Source: Adiantum capillus-veneris
Lineage: Eukaryota; Streptophyta; Polypodiopsida; Polypodiales; Pteridaceae
Length of the DNA: 64,000 nt
Direction: 5' to 3'
Assembly: GCA_014529385.2 (NCBI GenBank)
Contig: CM043942.1
Location: 56,793,340 to 56,857,339, forward strand
The notes beneath the pieces are model-generated. The model searched no databases. It worked only from the letters and a program-made list of their open reading frames with translations, and was not told where the DNA came from. Shown one piece after another: positions 43,978-55,034 of the stretch; position 1 is the stretch's first letter, and each line of letters starts with the position of its first letter. A program made the translations under genes and the position numbers.

Positions 43978-46900
43978 CATTGTGATTGGCACATGGTAGC
44001 CTTCATACGTCCTTGCACTACGAGGGCTAACTCTATGACGTACCACCAGTTTGATGTAGACTTTGTAGGATGAAATACTACCTGCCAGAGCCACATAACT
44101 TACATGAGAGCTTTCAAGCACATAACTTGTAAAAGGGGGATGTTAACTATTTATATACTTACTTGTTCACAATGCTCGGGTAGTACGAAAGTGTCTCTTA
44201 GGTCAGTCCATTTCTTAGTAGAATCCACCTCAAGAAAACCAGACTCTCCTCTACGTACAGTAGCGTTTCGACCCTCCATGATTATCTTGAACCATTGCAC
44301 GTCGAACAAGTCGACAAAAAATCCTCTGTAATCGATCCTCAAAATCTCTTGCAGCGTGCCGAAGTAAGTGAGTTCCGCCACCACGGGATCTGCATCAGAG
44401 GAACGTCGTCGACTAGACTGTTCAAATTTTGCCATGATTCCACAATCTTGAGTAAAACGCTTTTTGTCGATTCGTTCCACCCTAAAATGTCGACCTTTAC
44501 ACCATGCTGCTGTGTATGACTTATACTACAACGAACAAAGATTATGAGTGGCCGTTCAAACGTTTATAAATAAAGTCACTTGCTAGTCGTACATTGCAAA
44601 CTTACCTTGGTCGCGCAACCCCGAGAGTACTCCCACTCTTCTTCAGTCACTTCGTCACCGCGTTGTTGTGCGCTTTTCAATTGGTTGTGCAACCATCTTA
44701 AGCTCATGAAGGTTGGTAGGCTCTCCAGAACCGCTGGATAGTGCATCGGTGGTCGTCTTCCCCGTCTCCACTCGATTCGTGCCCTTTGTCGCTCTTGCTT
44801 TGCATCCTCATATTGTGAAATCCACTTTTGCATCACTGGATTGTGAAGCATGCAAAATCGGTTGATTTTAGCCTCTAGATCTTCCGTCATCTTCTTCTCA
44901 ACACCGAGATTGCACATGACAATCCCAGATATGCGCTCATCATCTATGGTTCGCCATAGCGTGTCCCGGGATTTATCAAATCCGTCTAGCCACTCTCCAA
45001 TGTACACTAGGGACTCTGATACCAACCAACCTTCTGCCATGCTACCCTCCGGACGTGCCTTTTGACGCACATATCCCTTAAGCGTTTTCATGAAACGCTC
45101 TAAGAAGAACATCCATCTGGAATGAACTGTGCCAGCTATTTCCACCTCATCAACTATGTGAATAAGAAGATGCACCTGAATGGTTAGCATTGTAGTAGGA
45201 AAATGTTTCTCAAACATGCACACAAGCTCCGCAGCATTTAGTTTGGCGAATGGTATGGAGTCTACGTCGATCTCCTTTTGTGAGATCCATTGCACCAGCT
45301 TTGCAAGTTTGTAGATTGTGTTACGGATGTCGAGAGACAAACATCCCTCAATGGCAACCGGTAAAATAAACTGTAAAGTATGTGCAGCAATGATATTAAA
45401 GTCCACATTTTATGCAATGATATTAAAGTCCACTATGAACGTACCTGACACATTTTATGCCAATCGTGTGACTTCAAACCGGTAAGCTTTCCTTCTTTAG
45501 TAAAACACGTTCGGAGCGAGTGCATTACGCCAGTGGGGGTCCGCAAAGATCGAATGGCCTCTTTTACTTTGCGTTCTTGGGCTCCTGTGAAAATCCATGG
45601 TGCTTTAGGAAGTTTTATCGATCCATCAGACGCTGTTTGCGGCCAATATTGCTCCATACGATCCACATTTCTAAGGTCAACTCTGGCTCCCAAAGTATCT
45701 TTCTTGCCGGTCAAATGGTCCCATAGTAGATTACCCACATTCTTGAATATGTGCATTGGATCGAGCAAGTGATTGATCACGAGTCGAGGCCAGTATGGTA
45801 ACTCGTACCATAGAGATAGTCTCTTCATCCCTGGAGGCAATCCGTCATCGCACATCTCCTTCTGCTCTAACCATGCTTGTGCAGACATCCTTGGTGGCTC
45901 TCTTCCCAAAAAGCCGTCGCGTAACACATGATTCTCCGGAAGATACGCTTGATGACCTTCGTAGATTTGCTTCTTCAGTGAGGGCGCCCTACGTGCATTC
46001 AGTCTAGGTCCACATGTGACACATGCTCTGTATCCGCTTGTTTGAAGCCCTGCATGTATACACATGATAATAGATCAACTATGGGGAAAAACAAGATTTA
46101 CAGTGTCTGAGAGAGGAGTGTCAATAGATCACCTGAGCATTCTGTTAGCCCGGGATAGTCATGCATGGTCCACATTAGAATACCTCTGATCAAAGCATTC
46201 CGTCGTCCTGTGTGTCGGCTCATATCCACCACCTCTATGCCAATCCACAATTGTTGTAGCTCTTCCAATAGTGGACGAAGATACACATCCATATTCCCCA
46301 CTTTATATCGCCCTGGCACAATCAAGCTTAGCCATAGGTGCCCCTTCTTCGTAGTCAACCACGGGGAATGTTGTAGTTGACGATGACAACGGGCCATACA
46401 CTGTAAGATGTTGATCTTTGACCAAATGGATTTACGCCATCCATAGCCAGGCCTAAGCGCAAATTTCGAGCTTCCCTGGCAAAATCCGACCATGTTCCAT
46501 CTATATGTTTCCAGGCTGCGCAATCTGCAGGAATTCGTAGCACACCATCCGAAGATTTATTCTCCTCATGCCATGATGCTAGGGCGGCCATGGACTTACA
46601 TTCGAAGAAATGCTTGATGCGAGGAAGCAAAGGAAAATGTCGCAAAACCTTTTGTGGAATTTTTGTCCCGTGGAGATCTACTCGATATCTTTCGGAATCA
46701 CATTTCGGACACTTCTCCATGTCTGTGTATTCCCCTCTGAAAAGAATGCAGTCATTAGGACAAGCGTGGATAGAATTGTAATCCATCCCCAAGTTTCGCA
46801 AAATCTTTCTTGCTTCATCTCGGGAATCTGGCATCACATTGTCAGCTGGTAGAATGTGCTCTTTCAGCAATCTACACAACATAAAAATATGATACAGTCG

Positions 46901-47499
46901 TGTAAAAATCTATCAGATCATTATACACCATGAGTTCTATTAAAGTAAACTAATTGTAATAGATCACCTGAAAAGCGCTGTGACGCTAGTGTCACTCCAT
47001 CCAAACTTTGCCTGCATGTTGAGAAGAACCAGGAGTGCTTTCAATCTAGACATACGTGCTCCATTATACAATGATGTATCGGCTTCACTTTTCATATCAT
47101 CATAGATAAGCCTTTCTGAATCCATGATCGTCTCGATCATTTCATCAATCTCGGGCTCAAACATTGCCTCGTTGGGAATGTGCTCTGCATGATCATCCCC
47201 GAGCTGTCAGAGGCTACATCTTGTGGCCTCACATATGCTGCTTGACCAAAGCGCCTGCGAATACGTCTATTGGGTTGCAAGATTGCTGCTTGTTGGCCAG
47301 CGTCAGAGTCCGACGAGTTATAATTGGCAACAACTCGATCTATAATAGATGGATCGAACTCGCCAAATTCACGAACGTGCTGCAAAGAAACACGTCTTGT
47401 CCGTCGCACAGCATGCTTGCATTGATTACAAGGACATAAGACCCTCGTTGAGAGATAGGTGTTTCGGTTGGACGGTCCCACATCCTCGTCGCTACTCAT
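43978..47499 (-). CDS. TNP2-like CACTA transposase, multi-exon, two frameshifts
   Basis: The start MSSDEDVGPSNRNTYLST leads into LCPCNQCKHAV, part of the transposase-associated zinc domain. LNMQAKFGWSDTSVTALF follows. Introns by GT-AG and frame are 46967-46872, 46132-46050, 45444-45371, 44605-44526 and 44162-44082. Exon 46871-46133 has CPNDCILFRGEYTDMEKCPK and GHLWLSLIVPG. Exon 46049-45445 has LLDPMHIFKNVGNLLWDHL. Exon 45370-44606 has the DUF4218-like LIHIVDEVEIAGTVHSRWMF and KGYVRQKARPEGSMAEG. Exon 44525-44163 has the DUF4216-like FGTLQEILRIDYRGFFVDLF. The last exon ends WWYVIELALVVQG and TGA at 43978. Frames break near 47200 and 46362 (a C4 run where five C restores the frame). It cuts and joins the element ends. 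Confidence 0.88.
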
Positions 47500-47560
47500 A
47501 ATGAGGATAAAAACTTATAACCTAGACAACAAATTTAATATTCTATTGGCATTCTTCGTC

Positions 47561-47599
<39 letters not shown>

Positions 47600-48540
47600 A
47601 CCTCACATTCTCTAGTCATGTCCAATCCCCGCCACACCTCGGTCTAGAGGTGCACGGAGATCAGAACCACCGGGTTATAATCTCGTCTTTATTGGTCAAT
47701 ACCTATATTTGTGGGTACAAGAAATCTAGACACCCACGTCTACATGATACTGCATGTAGTGGACAAAATCCCTTTGCCTCTTCTCTAGCTGTAGCACTTC
47801 ACTTCATCTTAACATCTTTTCACAGTAGATCTTTTCACTGTTCGTCTAACTCTAAACCCTAAACCGTAAGTAATTCTTGCGTGGACTCGATCTAACGTAA
47901 ATAAGCGTAAATCTAAATAAACGTAAATCTAACTAAAAATAAAGCTAAATCTAATTTAACGTAAGTCTAATGACTAGAGGTTGTATAGATGGTCATTGTG
48001 TCGGGGATGTAGTGACTCTTGCCGCCCTGAAGATCCACCTTCTTCCCTATCTTCTGAAGACATTTCACCAGTACTTTTGGATCGACGAAGCCCACTATGA
48101 GTGAAGGCAGCAATACCCTATATTCCATTGAGGGCTTTCTTCACCCGCTTCATGCAGGCATCGCAGTCTATGGAGACCCGCATCTAATCTAATATAACAT
48201 AAATCTAAATCTAGCTTAAATAAATGTAAATCTAGTTAAAAATAAACCTAAATCTAATTTAATGTAAGTCTACATATAACCTAATCTTTAACGTCTTTTA
48301 AAATAGTTTCCTACGACGTTATAACTCTCTTCTTCCTGTGTGTGTGCGCGTGTGTGGATGTGTGTGCCAATAAAAAGAGATAAATGGTATAACCTTTCTA
48401 TCACCCATGCCAAGTATGATAGATTGATTATGCCATTTCTCTCTTGAATAATAGGTCTTCAGTTCAACTCCTCGTCGGCTACATCTTTAGGTCTTTTAAT
48501 TTTAATTAGTTTCCTACGACGCTCCCTTAGTTTCTTTTTC
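47500..48540. other. CACTA 5' region upstream of the transposase, no gene
   Basis: Contains a (CT)n tract (47563-47593). Two related AT-rich stretches rich in TAAATCTAA-type words lie at about 47890-47970 and 48183-48275. It should hold the transposase promoter; I see no clear TATA box. An isolated AAACCCTAAACC at about 47850 is not a telomere array. Confidence 0.5.
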
Positions 48541-48544
48541 TTTC

Positions 48545-48751
48545 TCTCTCAATGTGTGTGCGTTTTTTTGGATCGTATGCATGTTTTCTTTCTCTTTTCC
48601 TCTCTCAATGTGTGCGTTTTTTGTTTATGCATGTTCTCTCTCTCTTTTCCTCTCTCAATGCGTGCGTTTTTTGTTTATGCATGCTCTCTCTCTCTTTTTC
48701 TCTCTCAATGTGTGTGTGCATTCTTTGTTTATGTATGTGTGTGCGTTTTTG

Positions 48752-48785
<34 letters not shown>

Positions 48786-48905
48786 AACACTATATGTGTG
48801 TGTGTATGTGTGTGTGTGTGAGAGAGAGAGCGATGGAGAGAGAAAGAGGGGAAGGGAACATGAGAATGAGGAGAGGGAAGGAGCATACCTGGCTCTCCTT
48901 CCTCT

Positions 48906-48951
<46 letters not shown>

Positions 48952-48952
48952 G

Positions 48953-48992
<40 letters not shown>
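48545..48992. repeat. Low-complexity block with 50-bp tandem units and (TG)n, (AG)n tracts
   Basis: The unit TCTCTCAATGTGTGCGTTTT recurs at 48546, 48601, 48651 and 48701 (period 50). (CT)n at 48751-48782, (TG)n at 48911-48946 and (AG)n at 48957-48990 follow. Three overlapping plus-strand frames of 89-145 codons here are repeat artefacts. Confidence 0.85.
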
Positions 48993-48993
<1 letters not shown>

Positions 48994-49091
48994 GGGAGAG
49001 CGTTACCTGCTCTTTGCTTGAGGGCGCCGAAAAACTCAGATCTGAGATCTGAGTTTTTGGGCGCGCTCGGTTATTTTTTTTACCCCAGCTA

Positions 49092-49195
49092 GCGTCGCTA
49101 TGACCGTCGCTATGAGCGTCGCTATGAGCGTCGCAAATTTCTTTGTAAATTTGCGACGCTCATAGCGACGCTCATAGCGACGGTCATAGCGACGC
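49092..49195. repeat. CACTA right subterminal perfect hairpin (49-bp stem, 6-base loop)
   Basis: The arm 49092-49140 holds four GCGTCGCTATGA-type units ending AAATTT. The loop is CTTTGT. The arm 49147-49195 is its exact reverse complement. Two further GCGTCGCT units lie at 49213-49236, close to the terminal repeat. Confidence 0.95.
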
Positions 49196-50205
49196 CGGGA
49201 TTTTTTTTTTGGAGCGTCGCTGTGTGAGCGTCGCTAATGTGAAGAGCCTCTTGTAGTGTCACAAGCTTGGAGTAGGTGATGAGCTCTCCATTAAAGCTTG
49301 GGAGGAGATAGAGTATTTTCCCTTCACACATGGTCAAGTGTGAGAGTGTGTGTGTCAATGCCAAGCAAAAATCAGCCCCCCCTCTCTCTTGGGCGAGCCC
49401 TAGCTGCTAAGTAAGTCTGGCTTTTGCCTCATTGGACCTCCCCAGGTCAAGCCAATAGGGATTAAGCAGCATAAGTGATAGCCTTCTGACATGTGTCCCC
49501 CTTTCCCCTTTTGTGAGAGCTTTAGGTAATTAAATAATTAAACTAAACTCTCATTGGACCCCTTTGCCTCCTGGCCAATAGGAATCAGGCAAGCCATGGG
49601 GCTCCTGAATGCTCATTGGACCCCTTGGGAGACTGCCCAATAGTCTTCTAGGACACTTAATTCTTATTGGTTTCTTTTATTAATGTTTTTAAATTAATTA
49701 GACTAGATTTACTTACTCTATTAATCTTATTGGGCACATCATCTCTAAGCTGGTCTTCCAATAGGAATTGGGCCTAGATGTGGGTGTGGCACCTAGGTAG
49801 AGAGACATGGTGCCTCATCCCTTTTGTTTGTGCTAAGTGTGTGTGTGTGTGTGGATGTAGCTTTCATCCTCCCCTATCCCATTTGGGATGTCGCAAACAT
49901 TTATGGATAATGCACACTTAATACATTTTCCATTTTTTCTTTGACCCTTGTTGACCATTTGGATTACTTTGGAGTGAACCTTAGTCTTTGGGCCTATTTG
50001 GTCTACTGCCTTTGATCGTCTTTTGGCCCCTTTTTCAACTTCCTTTGCAGATCCCTTTGACCTTTTCCCTCTTTGGATCCCTACTGTGGCCGGTCTGCTA
50101 ACTTAACCATATTCTAGCTTTTCTCCCTTGGCACTTCCCCACATTAAATGATCAGATTAATATGAGAAAATCATTTAGGAGAATTAGATATTGATTATTA
50201 TGACA

Positions 50206-50632
50206 TTACCTCTCTTGAAATCATAGTCGTCCTCGACTACCTTGTCTTCATGTCGGAGAATGGACTCGGGGGCTGCAGCACCTCTCGTGGTCCTCAATCT
50301 CCGGTGGGTCTTCAATAGTTGGTTCTTGAGGTGGCTCTCCTTTGTAAGGCTTTAAGAGGCTCACATGAAAAGCATTCTGTATGAGCAATGATTGGGCAAC
50401 TTAAGTTGATAGGCCATCTCATTGATTGGCCTAAGAATCTGGAAGGGACCATAGTACCTTTTTGCTAGTTTAGCATAGTACTTTGGTGGCCCGTAGGATT
50501 TTGCCCGTAGTGTGCCTTAATCGAGCCTTGGGAAACTTTAACAAGACCCAATCGTTTTCTTTAAAGGTTTGGGCTCTTCTGTGCTTGTCAGCAGCAGCCT
50601 TTTGCCTTTGCTGTGAGATAGAGATAGCATCC
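50206..50632 (-). pseudogene. Element D integrase C-terminus and possible chromodomain start, with polypurine tract
   Basis: Read on the minus strand toward the LTR: a basic region (RAQTFKENDWVLLKF), then VSLLKPYKGEPPQEP and ESILRHEDKVVEDDY, the usual entry to a chromodomain. The domain appears truncated or decayed before the LTR. At least two frame changes or stops occur at about 50400-50500. CAAGAGAGGTAA (50206-50217) is the polypurine tract. A chromodomain would steer integration to marked chromatin. Confidence 0.6.
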
Positions 50633-51400
50633 TTAATCTTTGGAAAGATTCTTGTAGGTCTCGGCTATACTCATCTGCAGCGAAGATCTTCCCATGTACC
50701 TTAAGTAGCAAGGACTTTTTGATCTTCCCTCAATTACCTCGAAAGGTGCTTTTCCTGTAGAAGTATGTACAATGTTATTGTAAGCATACTCTACTAAGGG
50801 TAAGTACTTCTCCCATTGGGATCTTTGATCTACTTCCGTTACATAGGCTTTTAGTAGATCGAGAATAGTTAGGTTAGCTATTTCACTTTGGCCATCAGTT
50901 TGTGGATGATAGGCCGAAGAGAAGTTTAGCCTTGTTCCTAAATTCTCAAAGAGACCCTTCCAGAAATTACTGGTCATTCTAGGATCTCTATCCGACACTA
51001 TGGACATTGGCAAGCCATGGTACTTGAAAATTTGTGAAATGAAGAGGGTTGCCATTTGATGGGCTTTGATAGTTTTTAACAGGTATAAAATGAGCTTGTT
51101 TACTGAACCTGTCTACTATCGTCCATATTCCGTATTCCCATGGATAGACTTAGGCAATCCAAAGATAAAATCCATGGATATGCTCTCCCACGGTGAATTA
51201 GGGTTGGCAAGGGTTGAAGCAATCCAAGTTGCTTCCCTCTATCAAATTTTGTCTTTTGACATACCACACATTTGGAAACATACTCATGTATGTTCACTTT
51301 CATGGTAGGCCAATAGAAATATGTTTCAATTCCCTTTAGGGTAGACTGAATCCCTCTATGCCCCGCATATGGGGGAGCATGAGATTCATACATTACTTTC
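50633..51400 (-). pseudogene. Element D integrase
   Basis: The zinc-binding HHCC part is HAPPYAGHRG through KCVVCQKTKF (about 51385-51260). After a frame change near 51180 the core carries HGLPMSIVSDRDPRMTSNFW (second catalytic aspartate), YHPQTDGQSE (catalytic glutamate) and WEKYLPLVEYAYNN. The first aspartate (WILSLDCLSL) lies where the two frames meet. It would insert element DNA into chromosomes. The frame change probably inactivates it. Confidence 0.9.
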
Positions 51401-52118
51401 TCACGTAGTGAGTTAGTAACGCATAGTCTATTGCCATAGAGAAGATAACCATCTTGTAAAGTAAATGGTTCTTCTTTCTTCCCTAATGCAAGGGCTGAAA
51501 TCACATCTCTAAAATCGGGATCAATAGCATACTCATCTATCATTAAAGATAGATCATTGTGAGTTGCTATGGAAACCGCATTCACTCTCGGTCGTCTTGA
51601 GAGTGCATCGGCTACTTGATTATGCTTGCCAGCAATGTGAGCAATATGAAAATGAAATTGCGAAAGGAAATTTGCCCACCTCATTTGTTTGTCGGAGAGC
51701 TTGGTCTGCGTCATGAAGTACTTAAGACTTTGGTGATCCGTTCGCAGAATGAAAGGAGTCCCCAATAAATAGTGCTTCCATGAGTCTAAGGCATGTAGAA
51801 CTGCAAGGAGTTCTTTTTCGTATATGCCTAGAGCTTGCTCAACAGGGTCGAGCCTTCGACTCTCATAGCCTATGGCGTGCCCTTCTTGGAGCAGAACAGC
51901 CCAAGGCAATCACCACAAGCATCACATTGGACCTCAAATGGTTTTGAGAGATCCGGTAGTGTAAGCACAGGTTGAGAGATAAGCTTTTCTTTAAGCTTTT
52001 CGAAAGCATTGTTCTCCTTAGCAGACCACGTATACCTAACATTTTTCTTTGTTAGGTCATGTAATGGTCCCGCAATTTGTGAGAAATTTTCTATGAAGCA
52101 TCTATAGTATGCACACAT
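51401..52118 (-). pseudogene. Element D RNase H region
   Basis: The frame 52118-51870 has FIENFSQIAGPLHDLTKK and VLTLPDLSKPFEVQCDA, the aspartate-containing start of gypsy RNase H. The frame 51909-51100 continues with GYESRRLDPVEQ, YEKELLAVLHALDSWKHYL and LRTDHQSLKYF, then IAGKHNQVADALSRR. The acidic residues (D in QCDA, E in YEKEL, D in RTDHQS) are present. A one-base shift near 51890 breaks the frame. It degrades the RNA template during replication. Confidence 0.9.
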
Positions 52119-52960
52119 ACCTATAAAGCTTCTTAGTTCATGAAGATTCCTTGGTTTAGGCCATCTTTTATTACCTCTAACTTGGATGGATCCATTTGGA
52201 TTCCATCTTGAGAGATAATGTGACCTAAATATTGAATCTCTTGCAAGAAAAATTCACTTTTCTTTCGATTAACATAAAGTTTATTCTCTTTAAAACTTGA
52301 AATAATATTACCTGGAGGTGTTGCTTGTGTTCCTCTAATGAATTAGAGTAGATGATAATATCATCAAAGAACACTCCAGTGAAGGTTCGATGAGGTCTGA
52401 ACAGCTTCTCCATCAAGCGGTTAAATGTGGCTGGTGCATTAGTCAAGCCAAAAGGCATGACAATGTATTCGTAAAGACCAAATGTAGTACGAAATGCGGT
52501 CTTTACAATGTCTTGATCAACTATCCTTATTTGATGATAGCCACTTTTTAGGTCAATCCTACTGAAGTAGGTCGATCCTTGTAGCTTATCAAATAGGTCT
52601 TCTACCCGTGGAACGGGAAACCTATTCTTGATAGTGATCCTATTTAGTGCTCTATAGTCGACACACATACGATATGTGCCGTCTTTCTTTTGCACTAATA
52701 GCACAGGTGAGCAAAATGGAGATGAGCTAGGCCTAACCATGCCCTTCTCAATTAACTCATGCACTTGCCGCATAATCTCCTCTTGTGAGCTTGAGAACTC
52801 TATAAGGAGGTTTGTTAGGCGGTGAACTTCCTGGAAGAAGTTCAATTGCATGGTCGTCATTACCTCGTTTAGGAGGTAGCTCACAAGGGATGTCGTCAAT
52901 AAAGACATCTTGAAACCCCTTGAGAAAAATTGGATAGCTCTAATTCCTTTTGGTTGCTTT
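52119..52960 (-). pseudogene. Element D reverse transcriptase
   Basis: The frame 52908-52225 (227 codons) has KKDGTYRMCVDYRALNRIT, RVEDLFDKLQGSTYFSRIDL, YIVMPFGLTNAPATFNRLM and VFFDDIIIYSNSLEEH. The FFDD box holds the catalytic aspartates. The frame shifts near 52310 and the RT-RNase H connection follows. Upstream (52908-52960) the link to protease is in another frame. The active-site motifs are intact. Confidence 0.92.
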
Positions 52961-53097
52961 TATTTTCTTTTGCTAAAGCTTAGGTTCATTTTGAGAATCT
53001 TTAACAAAAATCATGTACACGGAAATAGAGCTCTTTATTGACTTGTTGAAAGCTGGTGTATGTACAATGGGGATGGTGTTACCCATCTCCCTAGCAT

Positions 53098-54300
53098 CTA
53101 TATACATGTCCTTTTCCCTAAACTTAAAGGAGATTCTCCTTTCAGGAAATTTAACATGGGCAGCCAGACGGTCAAACCATGGTGCCCTAGGATTACATCC
53201 TCATGCTTGAGAGGAGAGATAAAGAAGTCCTCTTTGTCCACATAGCCTTGGACATGAAGCCTCAATTTCCCGATTAAGGGAGTGACTGAAGCTTCTTGCC
53301 CCTTGAAGGCACTGTCTGCGGGTAGGATATCTCCCATCTCGTAGGATTGTATGCCTAGCTTGGTGGCTAACTCCATAGATATGAAATTGTGAGTAGAACC
53401 AGGGTCAAAGAGAATAAAAGCATCATGTTCTCTTACCTTTCCCCAAGCATGGCAGAGAGAGAGATCCTTTGTGGTGAGTTTGGTGAATCTCCTCCTCTTG
53501 GATTTCAACCAAAGAAGCTCTAGGAGGATCTTGGCGGTTGTTCTTTTGGGACAAGCACGGTACGCATGCCCTTGTTCGCCGCACTTGAAACACCGGTTAT
53601 CTTTACGATAATGCTCAAGCTCTTCAGGAGAGAGTTTATTCTTTCCTTTGTAAACTCCCTTCTCTTTAGCTTTGTTGGAATTGCCCTTAGGAGACTTTTG
53701 GACATTGTCCTTCCCCTTAGGCTCATTGGAACCCTTGTTTTCCGGGGGCTTATTATTTCTTTTACCCCCCGTTTGGAAATTGATTCGCGAGGCCACCATA
53801 GTATGGTGTATTACCGCCGATATGGTACGTGGCCTTTGGGAGTTGACATACTCCGCCATTTCTTCGGTTAACCCTGCACAAAATTGTTGCTTTTGCTCTC
53901 CAAAATCCAACTTTTTGAAGACAGTGGCTTTGAGTTGTAGGTCCCAAAATTTGTCTACATATTTGTGGATGGATTCATTGGGAGAGAGCTTTAAGCTTCG
54001 CCATTCGGTGAGTACTTTGTCTTTGGCATCGGTGGCCAAAAACTGCTTCATAATGGAAGCTCTTAAAGCCTTCCATGTTCATGGAGCTTCACCGTTGGCT
54101 CGTAGGCTAGACCACCATTGTCTGGCGGACTTTTGAAAGTGCATAGCTACATGGCGTAGCTTAGAGGACTCCGTGAAGCCCTCATCTCCAAACGCCGCAT
54201 CGAATTGCTGGATAAAGGCCAAAACTTTGTCTGTAGCACCGAAGGTGCCATCATAGGTAAGGAAAGAGATGCTCTTCCCTCCCTCTTTGAATTTCTTCAG
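53098..54300 (-). pseudogene. Element D Gag domain, zinc knuckle and protease
   Basis: From 54300 the minus strand reads KLKKFKEGGKSISFLTYDG, QFDAAFGDEGFTESSKLRH and a TGA near 54080. The 317-codon frame 54051-53098 then has KYVDKFWDLQLKATVF and FCAGLTEEMAEYV, which complete the gag domain. The knuckle CFKCGEQGHAYRAC is at residues 149-162. The protease site is FILFDPGSTHNFISMELATK. DPGST is normal in many plant gypsy proteases, so it is not a lesion. The stop at 54080 (probably CGA to TGA) separates the N-terminal part. Confidence 0.9.
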
Positions 54301-55034
54301 CTTGGACGACCTCTTCCATGCGGCATAGGATTTCCTATGGCCTCTTCTTTTGATGGTTCAAAAGTTGCACCATCACTTTCTTCAGAAGATGAAGAATTTG
54401 AAGAGGTGGAGAAGAGGGTGACCTCTTTCTCGCCCTTTTTCTTGTCTTGATCTTTGTTGTCTTCACCATAGCTTTCATAAGAGGAAGAGGATGAAGAAGA
54501 TGGAGAAGAGGGTGTCCTCTTTCTCGCCTTTTTCTTCTCTTGCTTTTTATCATCCCTCTTTGAATTGTGGTGAGGAGAAGAATATGATGGTCTTCTCCGT
54601 TTTGGTGGTGATGGAGAGCGTTTAGCCCGCCGTCTTCGTGAGCCATCTCCGCCGAGGTGGCGGGAGACTCGCTTCTTTCTCGTTCTTCGGTGGAGGCTCT
54701 TGAGTTCTCCTTTGAGAAGGAGATGCATCATCAAGAAGTAAGTTCTTGAGCCTTCATATGGATTCTCTTCTTCTTCCCGAATCGGAGAGAGAACCTCTTT
54801 TGGTAGTCTCACAAGGAGGCTTCCTAGGTGTTCTCTCGTCATGGTGATGAGCTTGGAGAATCCCGTGAGCACGGAGCTGCCGTTGCACTTCACTTTGGAG
54901 AGATGGATTGCCATGGCTTGTTGAAGCCTAGAAACAAGATAGTTAACAAGCATTGAAGCATCATTAGTAGCTTGCTCATGAGCAAAATCAAAGTTATCAA
55001 CATTAATTTCACTCTCTTTACTATTGTCAGCCAT
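54297..55034 (-). CDS. Element D first ORF: N-terminal Gag extension, Arg/Ser-rich
   Basis: A 245-codon frame starts MADNSKESEINVDNFDFAHE, directly after the leader. The first 60 residues (LVNYLVSRLQQAM) are ordered. The rest is basic and serine-rich (RRRRAKRSPSPPKRRRPSY, SSPSSSSSSSYESYGED) like an RS domain. The second copy of D (63032-63891) keeps the same layout. The N-terminal and RS parts may have been shifted relative to each other by indels near 54860 and 54740. Its role is unknown. Basic Gag tails usually bind RNA. Confidence 0.7.
   Translation of the reverse strand: MADNSKESEINVDNFDFAHEQATNDASMLVNYLVSRLQQAMAIHLSKVKCNGSSVLTGFSKLITMTREHLGSLLVRLPKEVLSPIREEEENPYEGSRTYFLMMHLLLKGELKSLHRRTRKKRVSRHLGGDGSRRRRAKRSPSPPKRRRPSYSSPHHNSKRDDKKQEKKKARKRTPSSPSSSSSSSYESYGEDNKDQDKKKGEKEVTLFSTSSNSSSSEESDGATFEPSKEEAIGNPMPHGRGRPS

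Larger units (their letters stand above)
41539..49258 (-). mobile_element. CACTA (En/Spm) DNA transposon, 7.7 kb, two genes
   Basis: Terminal inverted repeats CACTACAAGAGG and CCTCTTGTAGTG lie at the exact ends, with TCA duplications at 41536-41538 and 49259-49261. The empty site is seen in the other D LTR at 56068-56070 (TATCTCACAAGC). Subterminal arrays of GCGTCGCTAT units lie at both ends. A TNP2-like transposase and a TNPA-like gene lie on the minus strand. Both frameshifts in the transposase are single-base, so the element is nearly intact. Confidence 0.96.
40916..50205 (-). repeat. Element D 3' LTR, split by CACTA
   Basis: Pieces 40916-41538 and 49262-50205 join after removing CACTA and one TCA. 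The joined LTR matches 55450-57040 closely except at about 49709-50070, where the two copies are only distantly related. Inverted CCAAT pairs recur in the right piece. Confidence 0.93.

Noticed and set aside
47845-47862. AAACCCTAAACC as telomere repeat
   Set aside because: Only a single unit and a half. Not an array.
48554-48993. Three overlapping plus-strand ORFs of 89-145 codons
   Set aside because: They are translations of CT, TG and AG repeats in three frames, with no sequence complexity.
53380-53400. Protease DPGST in element D as an active-site lesion
   Set aside because: DPGST at this place is a common form in plant gypsy proteases.
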